Made by a program: the position numbers and the translations under genes
DNA from: Chloracidobacterium sp.
GTDB taxonomy: Bacteria; Acidobacteriota; Blastocatellia; Pyrinomonadales; Pyrinomonadaceae
Length of the DNA stretch: 64,000 nt
Reading direction: 5' to 3'
NCBI GenBank assembly: GCA_016720705.1
Contig: JADKKB010000007.1
Span: forward strand, 806,001-870,000
Shown: positions 44,003-52,303 of the stretch, piece after piece
Layout of the letters: every line of letters starts with the position of its first letter
How positions within the stretch are numbered: the first letter of the stretch is position 1
The notes under the pieces: model-generated
Database searches by the model: none
What the model was told of the DNA's origin: nothing
What the model saw: only the letters and a program-made list of their open reading frames with translations

Positions 44003-46075
44003 CTACTTTCCCGTCAACTCTCTCACCAGTCCCGGAGCGTCGTAAACCTTACGTAGTGCCTCCAGTATTCCGGCCGTGTGGACCCCGACGGCGCGTGAGC
44101 CTTCGTTTTCCTCGATGTACCAATAGCGGTTCGACAGTTTTTGGTTATTGCTGTCAAAGTTGAGGCCGACGATCTCGCCGGCTCGATTTATTACCGGCGA
44201 ACCACTGTTTCCGCCGATGGTGTCGGCCGAATATACAAAGTTCAGTGGTGTGGAAAGATCGATCTTATCTTTGCGTGCCTTTAGGCTCGGGGCGAGCTCG
44301 AACGGCGACTTTTCGCCAAAGCTAAATGCACGGTCATAGAGTCCGAAAAAGGTCGTTTTGTAAGGAACGAGCGTCGTATCTTCGTCATAACCGAGTACCT
44401 TGCCGTATTCGATCCGAAGCGTCGAATTGGCGTCTGGCGGCATCGTCTTACCGTACACAGCAAAGCGTGCTTGGGCGATCTTCGTGCCGTTGGCGGTTTC
44501 GACATTCTGTATCGTCTTTTCGTTCCATTCGCGGAGCTCGCGGATCACCGGCTCGACACGCCGAGCCAATGTGACCATCGGGTCGGTCGAAGCAGCAATG
44601 GCCGCGGCACCGCCGTCGAACAAGGCTAGTCTAGCCGCCGGATCATTCAGCTTGGTCTCGCGGATCGCACGTTTTACAACCTCCGACGGCTCGGCGTTGC
44701 CGATCGCGGCCTTGACGAACGAATCGTTAACTCCAAGGGTCTTTACGGCCTCTTCCATCCAAAAAAGAAGCGAAGCTTCTTCCATATCGAGGTAGATCGG
44801 TGCCGGTGACGCGAGCGATGATTTAATGGCTTCGAGGCGAGTATCGCGAAATTCCGGATATCTCAAGTCATTTGGCTTGGCAGCCTCGATCGAATAGGTC
44901 ACAAGCTGTTGGGCGATCGACGCAAGTCGCGAAGCGGAAATGTTTGAGAACGCCAAACGGTTTGCCATCGCAGGCAGTTTTGCATAAGCATCGCCGATAT
45001 TTTTCCACGCCGGGGCAAATTGCTTATCGAGTTCGGGTTTAGCCGCGAGTTTGTCACGCAGATCTTTTTCTTCGGCTACCTTTTGGCCATAATTTCTCGG
45101 ATTCAAAAGGCCGTCCTGCTGACCCTCGAGGCGTTTTAGTGAATTGGCAAAACCACGCATTCCCGGCCACGCCTGACGATGCTGCTCATCTCCCTTCTTC
45201 GAATAATTTTCGAGGGCCTTGCGGCGGAGTTCCCAGACTTTCTTTTGAAGCGGGTTGCCAATGTCACGCTGATAGGTGAGCTGCGAAACAGTCAAAAGTC
45301 GTGCGGTCGATCCCGGATAGCCGGAAACCAGAATGAACTCGCCGTCGGCCGCTCCCTTTTCGGACCATTTGAAATAGTTTGGCGTCGCTGCGGGCTTGTC
45401 ATTTTCGTAAGCACGCAGGAACGTGAAATCCAGATCGTGCCGCGGAAACACAAAATTATCGTAATCACCGCCAAAGAATGCGGCTTGCTCCTCGGGTGCC
45501 ATCACCAGACGAATGTCGCGATATATCTTAGACTTATAGAGCCAGTATTCGCCGCCGCTGTAAAACGAAACGACCTGACAATTCAGTCCGCCCGCAGTCG
45601 CAGTGCAATCCTTTTCGATCGCTGATATTTCTGCCGTTCGCTTTGCCGCCATCTCCGCATCGGTCTTGCCTGCCGTCGCCGCAGAGTGGACGCGGTCTGT
45701 GACGTTGTCAAATGCGACAAGCACTGACGCACTCGCGTCCGGTATCTTCAGTTCGGCCGCTTGTGATCCGGCGTAGAATCCCGTCTTGAGCAGGTCGCGT
45801 TCCTTGCTCGAAACGCGTTCGATATATCCGGCGGCGACGTGGTGATTGGTCGCGATCAATCCATTGGGCGAGACAAATCCCGCCGACGAACCATTTACCT
45901 TTGGCGATGCGAGCCGGACGTTATCGAGCCATTCCTTGGAAGGCTCAAAGTTGTAACGTTCCTTCCATTGCTTCAAGGGCGGATTGTCGAACGTCCACAT
46001 CCCTTCATCGGCAAGGACCGATGATGCGTTGAGCACAAAGCTGAGTAACAAAAATATTGCAGATATTCGTTTCAT
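44003..46075 (-). CDS. S46 family dipeptidyl-peptidase (DPP7/DPP11 type)
   Basis: A 690-residue exported serine peptidase that releases N-terminal dipeptides. Signal peptide to about residue 22; then GMWTFDNPP, the His of the catalytic triad in GLIATNHHV (His78/79), and the nucleophile in GGNSGSPVINRAGEIVGL (near residue 640). The length matches S46 enzymes (about 700-720). The specificity-determining residue cannot be assigned by eye. Such enzymes serve growth on peptides, consistent with the exported dipeptidase and glutaminyl cyclase elsewhere in the window. Confidence 0.93.
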   Translation of the reverse strand: MKRISAIFLLLSFVLNASSVLADEGMWTFDNPPLKQWKERYNFEPSKEWLDNVRLASPKVNGSSAGFVSPNGLIATNHHVAAGYIERVSSKERDLLKTGFYAGSQAAELKIPDASASVLVAFDNVTDRVHSAATAGKTDAEMAAKRTAEISAIEKDCTATAGGLNCQVVSFYSGGEYWLYKSKIYRDIRLVMAPEEQAAFFGGDYDNFVFPRHDLDFTFLRAYENDKPAATPNYFKWSEKGAADGEFILVSGYPGSTARLLTVSQLTYQRDIGNPLQKKVWELRRKALENYSKKGDEQHRQAWPGMRGFANSLKRLEGQQDGLLNPRNYGQKVAEEKDLRDKLAAKPELDKQFAPAWKNIGDAYAKLPAMANRLAFSNISASRLASIAQQLVTYSIEAAKPNDLRYPEFRDTRLEAIKSSLASPAPIYLDMEEASLLFWMEEAVKTLGVNDSFVKAAIGNAEPSEVVKRAIRETKLNDPAARLALFDGGAAAIAASTDPMVTLARRVEPVIRELREWNEKTIQNVETANGTKIAQARFAVYGKTMPPDANSTLRIEYGKVLGYDEDTTLVPYKTTFFGLYDRAFSFGEKSPFELAPSLKARKDKIDLSTPLNFVYSADTIGGNSGSPVINRAGEIVGLNFDSNNQKLSNRYWYIEENEGSRAVGVHTAGILEALRKVYDAPGLVRELTGK

Positions 46076-46101
46076 ATTGATCCCACCATTTGACCGAAGC
46101 C

Positions 46102-47262
46102 CTAAGCTAATACTCCTCGTAATTTTTCCATGGCACCTTCAAGAATTGTATCTTCCCGTGCGATACAAATACGGACGTGAGCGTCCCAGACGTCGTTGTC
46201 GGCAAAGGCACTTCCGGGCGTCATCCCGACACCGGCATCACGCATCAACATTTCGTTGAATGCGATAGCATCGTTAAATTGCCTCGGTATTCGGGCCCAA
46301 ATATAAAAACACGAGCCGGAATTGTAGATCTCAAACCCAAGATCTGTTAGCACCTCGGATGTAAAGCGGCGTTTGCCGTCAAACTTGTCGCGTAGTGCCG
46401 GATAGTAGCCTGCGTCCGCCATCAAAACCCTTGATAGTGCCGCCTGCAAAGGTGTCACCGGGCAGACATAAATGACATTTGCGACAGCATTTATTGGTGC
46501 GATGAGTTCGCCCTTGCCGTATGCGTAACCAAGGCGCCAGCCTGAGATATTCCACGACTTTGAGAACGAGTTGACCGTGATGGTACGCTCCCACATTCCT
46601 GGCAGCGAAGCGATCGGTATGTGCGGGTTTTCGCCCAGAACGTAATGCTCATAAACCTCATCCGACACGACCAGCAGATCCAATTCTTTGGCGACGTCAG
46701 CAATCGCCTCAAGTTCGGCGGGCGACATAACCTTGCCGCTTGGGTTTGCCGGCGAGCAGACGATGATGACCTTGAGCGGAAATGCGGTGCGGTCTTTCAA
46801 CTGCTTACAACGGGCCATCAGAGCGTCCTTTTGAAAGGATAAATTCTCATCAAGCTCAAAGGTCTCGGTCTTAGAACCAAAGTCCTCTAAAATTCGCCGA
46901 TGGTATGGATAATACGGTTCAAACACAAGAGCTGAATTGCCCCGCAGATAACTCTGAGCGATCCCGATCAATGCGCCCGTACCGCCATTCGTGATCATCA
47001 CCTCGAACGGGCGGGCGTCCACATCGACCTCGATCCCGTTATATTTGGCGATCTTGGCGGCGACCGCTTTGCGAAGGCCGGCATCGCCCTCACTGCCGCC
47101 GTAATGGTTTTGACTGGCGGCAATTATAGACGCCGCTTCGGCAGCGAGTTGTGGATCTATAGGAAGTTCGGACTGGCCCTGGACAAGGTTACCGCTTGGC
47201 GGCACGAGGCGAGTGATCGCACGGATGTCCGGCTTTACTTTTATACGCTTTGGTTCGGTCAT
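46102..47262 (-). CDS. PLP-dependent aminotransferase (class I/II)
   Basis: A 386-residue aminotransferase of the aspartate-aminotransferase fold. It shows TNGGTGALIGIAQSYL (cofactor phosphate region), CSPANPSGKVMS, VSDEVYEHYV, and the Schiff-base Lys motif SFSKSWNISGWRLGY, with the C-terminal Arg in HVRICIA that binds the substrate carboxylate. Starts 27 bp upstream of the S46 peptidase gene on the same strand, so they could be cotranscribed. Amino-acid preference is not predicted. Confidence 0.9.
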   Translation of the reverse strand: MTEPKRIKVKPDIRAITRLVPPSGNLVQGQSELPIDPQLAAEAASIIAASQNHYGGSEGDAGLRKAVAAKIAKYNGIEVDVDARPFEVMITNGGTGALIGIAQSYLRGNSALVFEPYYPYHRRILEDFGSKTETFELDENLSFQKDALMARCKQLKDRTAFPLKVIIVCSPANPSGKVMSPAELEAIADVAKELDLLVVSDEVYEHYVLGENPHIPIASLPGMWERTITVNSFSKSWNISGWRLGYAYGKGELIAPINAVANVIYVCPVTPLQAALSRVLMADAGYYPALRDKFDGKRRFTSEVLTDLGFEIYNSGSCFYIWARIPRQFNDAIAFNEMLMRDAGVGMTPGSAFADNDVWDAHVRICIAREDTILEGAMEKLRGVLA

Positions 47263-47548
47263 ACTCTATAAATTAGCAGTTTTCGCATTAAATCTCTAAG
47301 ATGACCGAACTTGTTGTCCGACAGATGCCTTAAAAAAATGCTGTCAATTGCCTGATCACCATTGTTACCGCCCTCTCGGACGGTCGGCCTCGGCCTGCCA
47401 CACACCGGCCAACGACTTAGATGCAGATGCCACCCAGCAAGCTATTGGCAATCAAACGATCGACGGAACGGACAACGTTGTCTTTCAACAAAATGCCAAT
47501 CCAACCGTGTTTTGTTAGAATTCATCTAATCGCAGTATCAAGCCGATC
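47263..47548. other. 286-bp divergent intergenic region
   Basis: No gene or clear structured RNA is visible between the divergent aminotransferase and DsbA-like genes. The middle is GC-richer (47375-47420) and has no clean palindrome. Promoters for both genes should lie here, but none is convincing. Confidence 0.5.
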
Positions 47549-48871
47549 ATGAAACCAATATACATCGCATTTTTACTACTCTTTGCTGCCGCCATCTCGG
47601 CCCAGCAACCGATCGACCCATTGGCGACGTCGACGGTTCGTACATTCAAGCTGGCCGAACTCTCGCCAGAGGCTCAGGCCGGGATCGTCGGACTGACCGC
47701 AAATACCGCCAAGGCCCGCACCCAACTGCTCGAGCAGTTGACGGCCGAAGCACTTCTATCTGTCGAGGCCGCCGGAAAACAAATAACTAAGGAAAAACTG
47801 CTCGGCGACATCCGAGCTAAATCCCCCGAACCGACGGAAGCCGAGATCAACACCGTTTATAAAGCCAACGTCGACGCTCTTGGCAATAAACCGCTCGCCG
47901 ACGTTCGAAAGATGATAGTCAAATATTTGAAAGGCGAAGCGGAACAAAAGCAAATTCAGGCGTTGATCGCCGGGTTACGTGCAAAATACAAGGTCACAGC
48001 TGTACGGGATGTGAACGCCCGCGATCTGAAACCTGCCGACATACTCGTCAACGTCGCCGGCACAGTGATCACCGCCGGGCAGTTTGACGCTGCAACCCAC
48101 GCGGAACTGTTTGACCTCAAGGCCGACGCGATCGACCGGGCGCTTTTCGAGCTGGATGATCTCATCCTTCGGACGCTCGCCGGTGAGGAAGCAAAGGCTA
48201 AGGGTATCGATACTGCAGACTATTTTGCGGCAGAGATCACCAACAAACTCAAGGATTTTTCAGATGAGGAACGTGAGAAGTTGGTTGATGATCTAAGCGG
48301 ACGACTGTTTGCCAAATACAACGTCAAGATACAGTTGGTCGCCCCGGAACCGCCCGTCGAGAATATCTCGGTCGATGACGACCCTGCTCAGGGCCCTGCA
48401 AACGCTCCGGTCACGATCGTGATGTTTAGCGACTTTCAGTGCCCCGCGTGCTCGGCGACGCATCCGATATTAAAGAAGGCGATCGCCGAGTTTCCGGGTA
48501 AGATCAGATTCGTAGTTCGCGATTTTCCGCTGACCTCGATTCACGAGAATGCATTCAATGCCGCACTCGCGGCGGGTGCCGCCACCGCACAGGGCAAATT
48601 TTTTGAGTATTCCGACCTTTTATATCAACGCCAAGATGCTCTCGACCCGGTTTCGCTCAAACGCTATGCGGCCGAACTTGGTTTGAATGTGAAACAATTT
48701 GAGATAGACTTTAGCTCCGAAAAGATCGCGGCCGAGGTTCTCAAGGATAAGTCTGACGGCGAAAATTACGGTATCGGCGGAACGCCCACGGTTTTCGTGA
48801 ACGGTGTGCGGGTTAGGCAACTTTCGGCCACTGGATTTAGAAAGGCGATCACTAAAGCATTGGTAAAATAG
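47549..48871 (+). CDS. Exported DsbA/thioredoxin-fold protein with a helical N-terminal domain
   Basis: A 440-residue periplasmic protein. Signal peptide to about 18. Residues about 40-275 are helical with SurA-N/PPIase-N-like spacing (LTAEALLSVEAAGKQITKEKLLGDIRAKSPEPTEAEINTVYKAN). Residues about 280-440 are a DsbA-type domain: GPANAPVTIVMFSDFQCPACSATHPILKKA with the CPAC redox motif, and the cis-Pro loop GIGGTPTVFVNG. It may act as a thiol oxidoreductase with an attached chaperone-like arm, comparable to the Thioredoxin_4 family proteins of this group. Partner unknown. Confidence 0.85.
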   Translation: MKPIYIAFLLLFAAAISAQQPIDPLATSTVRTFKLAELSPEAQAGIVGLTANTAKARTQLLEQLTAEALLSVEAAGKQITKEKLLGDIRAKSPEPTEAEINTVYKANVDALGNKPLADVRKMIVKYLKGEAEQKQIQALIAGLRAKYKVTAVRDVNARDLKPADILVNVAGTVITAGQFDAATHAELFDLKADAIDRALFELDDLILRTLAGEEAKAKGIDTADYFAAEITNKLKDFSDEEREKLVDDLSGRLFAKYNVKIQLVAPEPPVENISVDDDPAQGPANAPVTIVMFSDFQCPACSATHPILKKAIAEFPGKIRFVVRDFPLTSIHENAFNAALAAGAATAQGKFFEYSDLLYQRQDALDPVSLKRYAAELGLNVKQFEIDFSSEKIAAEVLKDKSDGENYGIGGTPTVFVNGVRVRQLSATGFRKAITKALVK

Positions 48872-48904
48872 GCGTTAGCCAAATAGATCCCAGGATAGAT
48901 CTTT

Positions 48905-49774
48905 ATGCGTTTTTTATTCTTAATCATTTCGGTTTCGTTGTCGCTTGCGTGCGGTGGGGCGGCAAATACGGCTAAACCGAACGTTAACACCAACACGAAC
49001 ACCAAAACTGTCAGTACTGCGTTACCCGTTTACGGTTATGAGATCGTTAAGGCGTATCCGCACGATCCCAAAGCGTTTAGGGAAGGGCTGTTTTACTACA
49101 ACGGCTTTTTGTACGAGAGCACCGGCGAAGAGCGGCGGTCTTCGATAAGGAAGGTCGAACTCGAGACCGGCAAGATCGTCCAGAAATTTGATCTGCCGCC
49201 CGAGGATTTTGGCGAAGGCATCGTGCTGCTCAACGGCAAGATATATATGCTTACGTGGCGGCAGGGGTTAGGGCGCGTCTTTGATGCGAATGACCTCAAG
49301 CTGCTTAAAGAATTTAGCTATTCCGGCGAGGGTTGGGGTATGACGACGGATGGCACCGACATCTTTATGACGGACAGCACACACGTGATGCGTGTGGTGG
49401 ACCCGGAAACCTTCAAACCGAAACGTATGCTCTCAGTAATGCGAGAGGACGGCAAACCGCTGATGCAGATCAACGAACTTGAGTACATCAAGGGCGAAAT
49501 ATGGGCGAACGTGTGGCATTCCGAACAGTCCAATATACTCGGCAAACCAAACTATATCGCTCGGATCGATCCTGCGACAGGCAAGTTGCTCGGCTGGATC
49601 GACCTCGCCGGCATTTCGCCGGACGACCAACCCAGATCAAACGATCCGTATGACCCAAAGGCCGAGAATACTCTGAACGGCATCGCGTATGATGCTGAAA
49701 AGGATCGCATCTTTGTGACCGGAAAGAACTGGAAAAAGTTGTACGAGATCAAAATAACACCACCGAAACAGTAA
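48905..49774 (+). CDS. Lipoprotein glutaminyl-peptide cyclotransferase (beta-propeller type)
   Basis: A 289-residue enzyme that cyclises N-terminal Gln to pyroglutamate. The lipobox is LSLAC (Cys about 17), then an Asn/Thr linker. The plant/bacterial QC propeller begins YGYEIVKAYPHDPKAFREGLFYYNGFLYESTG (about 46-77), with MLTWRQG, EGWGMTTDGT and the INELEYIKGEIWANVWHSE motif. The C-terminal NGIAYDAEKDRIFVTGKNWKKLYEI is also typical. Its stop overlaps the guanine deaminase start by one base. Confidence 0.9.
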   Translation: MRFLFLIISVSLSLACGGAANTAKPNVNTNTNTKTVSTALPVYGYEIVKAYPHDPKAFREGLFYYNGFLYESTGEERRSSIRKVELETGKIVQKFDLPPEDFGEGIVLLNGKIYMLTWRQGLGRVFDANDLKLLKEFSYSGEGWGMTTDGTDIFMTDSTHVMRVVDPETFKPKRMLSVMREDGKPLMQINELEYIKGEIWANVWHSEQSNILGKPNYIARIDPATGKLLGWIDLAGISPDDQPRSNDPYDPKAENTLNGIAYDAEKDRIFVTGKNWKKLYEIKITPPKQ

Positions 49775-50250
49775 TGAACGATATTGACCGACAATTTATG
49801 ATGCGTGCTGTCGAACTCGCCCGTCTCGGGATGGAGTCCAACGATGGCGGCCCTTTTGGCTGTGTCGTTGTGAAAGACGGCAAAATAGTGGGCGAGGGCA
49901 ACAATCAGGTCACCTCGACCAATGATCCGACGGCTCACGCGGAGGTCGTTGCAATTCGTAACGCCTGCAATAATCTGGGCACGTTTCAGCTTGACGGCTG
50001 CACTGTCTACACATCGTGCGAACCGTGCCCGATGTGCCTCGGAGCGATCTACTGGTCGCGTCCCGCCGCCATCTTTTACGCCGGCACACAGGTTGACGCG
50101 GCGAGCGCCGGATTTGACGACGAGGAATTTTACAAAGAGATCGAAAGGCCAAATATCGAGCGTAAACTGCCGATGCAGAATCTACTTCGCGAAGAAGCAC
50201 AAAAGGTGTTTCGAGCCTGGACCGAAAAGCCCGATAAGACCGCGTATTGA
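49774..50250 (+). CDS. guaD: Guanine deaminase-type nucleobase deaminase
   Basis: A 158-residue cytidine-deaminase-fold enzyme converting guanine to xanthine. Zinc ligands are His55 in THAEV (with catalytic Glu57) and Cys85/Cys88 in EPCPMC. The C-terminal GFDDEEFYKEIERP segment matches the B. subtilis GuaD type rather than tRNA adenosine deaminase. The context supports this: genes for xanthine dehydrogenase lie 500 bp downstream. tRNA deaminase (TadA) is the alternative but less likely. Confidence 0.83.
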   Translation: MNDIDRQFMMRAVELARLGMESNDGGPFGCVVVKDGKIVGEGNNQVTSTNDPTAHAEVVAIRNACNNLGTFQLDGCTVYTSCEPCPMCLGAIYWSRPAAIFYAGTQVDAASAGFDDEEFYKEIERPNIERKLPMQNLLREEAQKVFRAWTEKPDKTAY

Positions 50251-50257
50251 CCCGACG

Positions 50258-50707
50258 ATGTCGAACACATTTATTTTTATATTGTTAGCTCTCGTTGCCG
50301 GTGCGATGATGCCGACACAGGCCGCCATCAACAACAAGTTGGCTTTTGCCATTGATAGCCCGGTGCTGGCAGCGTTTGTTTCGTTTGTTATCGGAACACT
50401 TGCACTGCTCGCGTATCTGCTCATTTCCGGAACGCCGCTCGGTAATTTAGCATCGGCAAAGGACGCTCCGCCCATCGCTTGGATCGGTGGGTTGCTCGGA
50501 GCATTCTTTGTGGCCGCAACCGTCGTGTTGGTACCGAGACTCGGTGTAGCTCTGACGTTTAGCCTGATAATCGCGGGCCAGATGCTCGTAACGCTCGTGA
50601 TCGACCATTTTGGGCTGCTCGACGTGCCGGAAACAAAGGTAAGTTTTGCGAGAGTCGCCGGAATCGTATTGATAACCGCAGGTGTTCTGCTAATAAGAAA
50701 GTTTTAG
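50258..50707 (+). CDS. DMT-superfamily small membrane permease (DUF606/YdcZ type)
   Basis: A 149-residue protein with five hydrophobic segments. The start at 50258 is chosen because the frame upstream overlaps guaD and looks non-protein-like, while MSNTFIFILLALVAGAMMPTQAAINNKLA matches the family start (function of the family unclear, drug/metabolite transporter-like). It lies 7 bp after guaD and about 40 bp before xdhA, so it may move a purine or related metabolite. That substrate is inferred only from neighbours. Confidence 0.85.
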   Translation: MSNTFIFILLALVAGAMMPTQAAINNKLAFAIDSPVLAAFVSFVIGTLALLAYLLISGTPLGNLASAKDAPPIAWIGGLLGAFFVAATVVLVPRLGVALTFSLIIAGQMLVTLVIDHFGLLDVPETKVSFARVAGIVLITAGVLLIRKF

Positions 50708-50745
50708 GCGGCATTTACCGCATCGATGTACGGAAAGTTTATTTG

Positions 50746-52224
50746 ATGATCAACTTAATTCTCAACGATCAGGATATCGCGGTCGATATAGCTCCGGGGA
50801 TCACCGTGCTCGATTTCGTTCGTTATCGGCAAAATCTCAAAGGCACTAAGATCGGTTGCCGTGAAGGCGACTGCGGAGCGTGTACGATAATGGTCGGCGA
50901 ACTGGTCGGCAGTGAAGTTCGCTACCGGACGATGACCTCGTGCCTGATGCCGCTCGCCAATGCGGCCGGAAAGCATATTGTCACCATTGAGGGCATCAAC
51001 CCTTCGGATGGGTCGCTCACGCCGGTTCAACAGGCAATGGTCGACGAAAGCGGCACGCAATGCGGTTTTTGCACCGTCGGCTTTGTAATGTCGCTTACAA
51101 ATTTCGCTGTCGACAGTACCGCCAAAACTCCTGAAATGGCAGTCTCCGCTATCGACGGCAACATTTGCAGATGCACGGGATATAGATCGATCGAGCGAGC
51201 GGCGTGTCACGTAAGCGGACGCTTGTCCGAAGAGACCACGTCAACGGGCGACCAAAATGCGTGTGCCAGAGCTCCGTTCGTTCCACCATATTTCTCAGGT
51301 ATCGCGTCGCGACTCAGCGTTCTCCAAAATATCAGTGTGCCATCTATTAGAACTCTGACGCAGGCGGTTCTGACTGGCGGTGGTACGGACCTATACGTTC
51401 AGCGGCCCGAGGCGATGGCAGAGTCCGCATCGACGCCCTTGCTTTATACCGACGAGCTTCGCAATATCCGCAAAATTGGCAACAACATCGAGATCGGTGC
51501 GTCGGTGACCGTCACCGATCTGCTCGAATCGCCGCTGATGAACGAGATATTCCCTGATCTCTACAAACATCTAAAACTCGTATCTTCGACACCGATCCGG
51601 AATATGGCGACGCTCGCGGGCAACTTGATCAACGGTTCACCGATCGGCGATATGACCGTTTTCTTTTTAGGCCTGGATTCCGAAGTTGACCTGTGGCCAA
51701 GTCTGCAAGACATCAGTGACGATCCCCGGACATTGCCTTTGCGAGACCTTTACCTCGGTTACAAGCAACTCGCAAAGCATCCTGACGAGATCATCACTGC
51801 CGTCAGGTTTAAGATTCCGACCGGCGATTTTCGCTTCAATTTCGAAAAGGTTTGCAAACGCACTTATCTCGATATTGCTACCGTCAACACGGCGATCTCT
51901 CTCGAAGTCAGAGCGTTGCCGGGCGATAGCTGGCTGCCTCCGGTTTTGACCGAACCGGGCACCAAGCCCGGCCAGTCCGTAGCGTACACCATCGTCAATG
52001 CCCACGTCGCAGCGGGTGGTGTCGCCCCGATCCCGATGTATCTGCGGCAAACGTCTGAATTCCTGCGTGGCAAACCGGTAACTCTGGAGACTATCGCCGC
52101 AGCAAACGAAATTATCCAGTCCGAGATCTCGCCGATCTCTGACGTACGCGGAACGGAGCAATATAAACGGCTGTTGCTAAGGCAGCTTTTTAGAGCTCAT
52201 TTTGTAGAGCTGTTTGGCATATGA
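50746..52224 (+). CDS. xdhA: Xanthine dehydrogenase small subunit (2Fe-2S and FAD)
   Basis: A 492-residue electron-transfer subunit. N-terminal ferredoxin domain with Cys in GCREGDCGACTIM, then the second 2Fe-2S domain CGFC...ICRCTGYRSIERA (about residues 100-155). The FAD domain starts around IRTLTQAVLTGGGTDLYVQRP (about 204-224) and contains SSTPIRNMATLAGNLINGSPIGD (about 282-304). The C-terminal CO-dehydrogenase flavoprotein domain completes it. The ATG at 50746 has a GGAAAG ribosome-binding site; the TTG one codon earlier is less likely. Pairs with the molybdopterin subunit downstream. Confidence 0.9.
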   Translation: MINLILNDQDIAVDIAPGITVLDFVRYRQNLKGTKIGCREGDCGACTIMVGELVGSEVRYRTMTSCLMPLANAAGKHIVTIEGINPSDGSLTPVQQAMVDESGTQCGFCTVGFVMSLTNFAVDSTAKTPEMAVSAIDGNICRCTGYRSIERAACHVSGRLSEETTSTGDQNACARAPFVPPYFSGIASRLSVLQNISVPSIRTLTQAVLTGGGTDLYVQRPEAMAESASTPLLYTDELRNIRKIGNNIEIGASVTVTDLLESPLMNEIFPDLYKHLKLVSSTPIRNMATLAGNLINGSPIGDMTVFFLGLDSEVDLWPSLQDISDDPRTLPLRDLYLGYKQLAKHPDEIITAVRFKIPTGDFRFNFEKVCKRTYLDIATVNTAISLEVRALPGDSWLPPVLTEPGTKPGQSVAYTIVNAHVAAGGVAPIPMYLRQTSEFLRGKPVTLETIAAANEIIQSEISPISDVRGTEQYKRLLLRQLFRAHFVELFGI

Positions 52225-52291
52225 TTCATCACGGAGAACTCAGAATTTTTTCAGATCGTTTTCTCAGTGCCCTCGGTGTCTCTGTGGTGAA
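52225..52291. repeat. Intergenic palindromic element 1, between xdhA and xdhB
   Basis: TTCATCACGGAGA (52225-52237) and TCTCTGTGGTGAA (52279-52291) are inverted, with 11/13 complementary positions, and the inner arms (ACTCAGAA against TTTTCTCAGTG) extend the pairing. The element begins directly after the xdhA stop and ends 12 bp before the xdhB ATG. Confidence 0.75.
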
Positions 52292-52303
52292 ATTCCTTTT
52301 TTA

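Noticed and set aside
45179..45625. Plus-strand open frame of 148 codons inside the S46 peptidase gene
   Set aside because: Antisense shadow; the peptidase motifs on the other strand are unambiguous.
49922..50257. N-terminal extension of the DMT-type permease overlapping guaD
   Set aside because: The translation here is low quality and reads out of frame inside guaD; the ATG at 50258 begins the conserved membrane protein.
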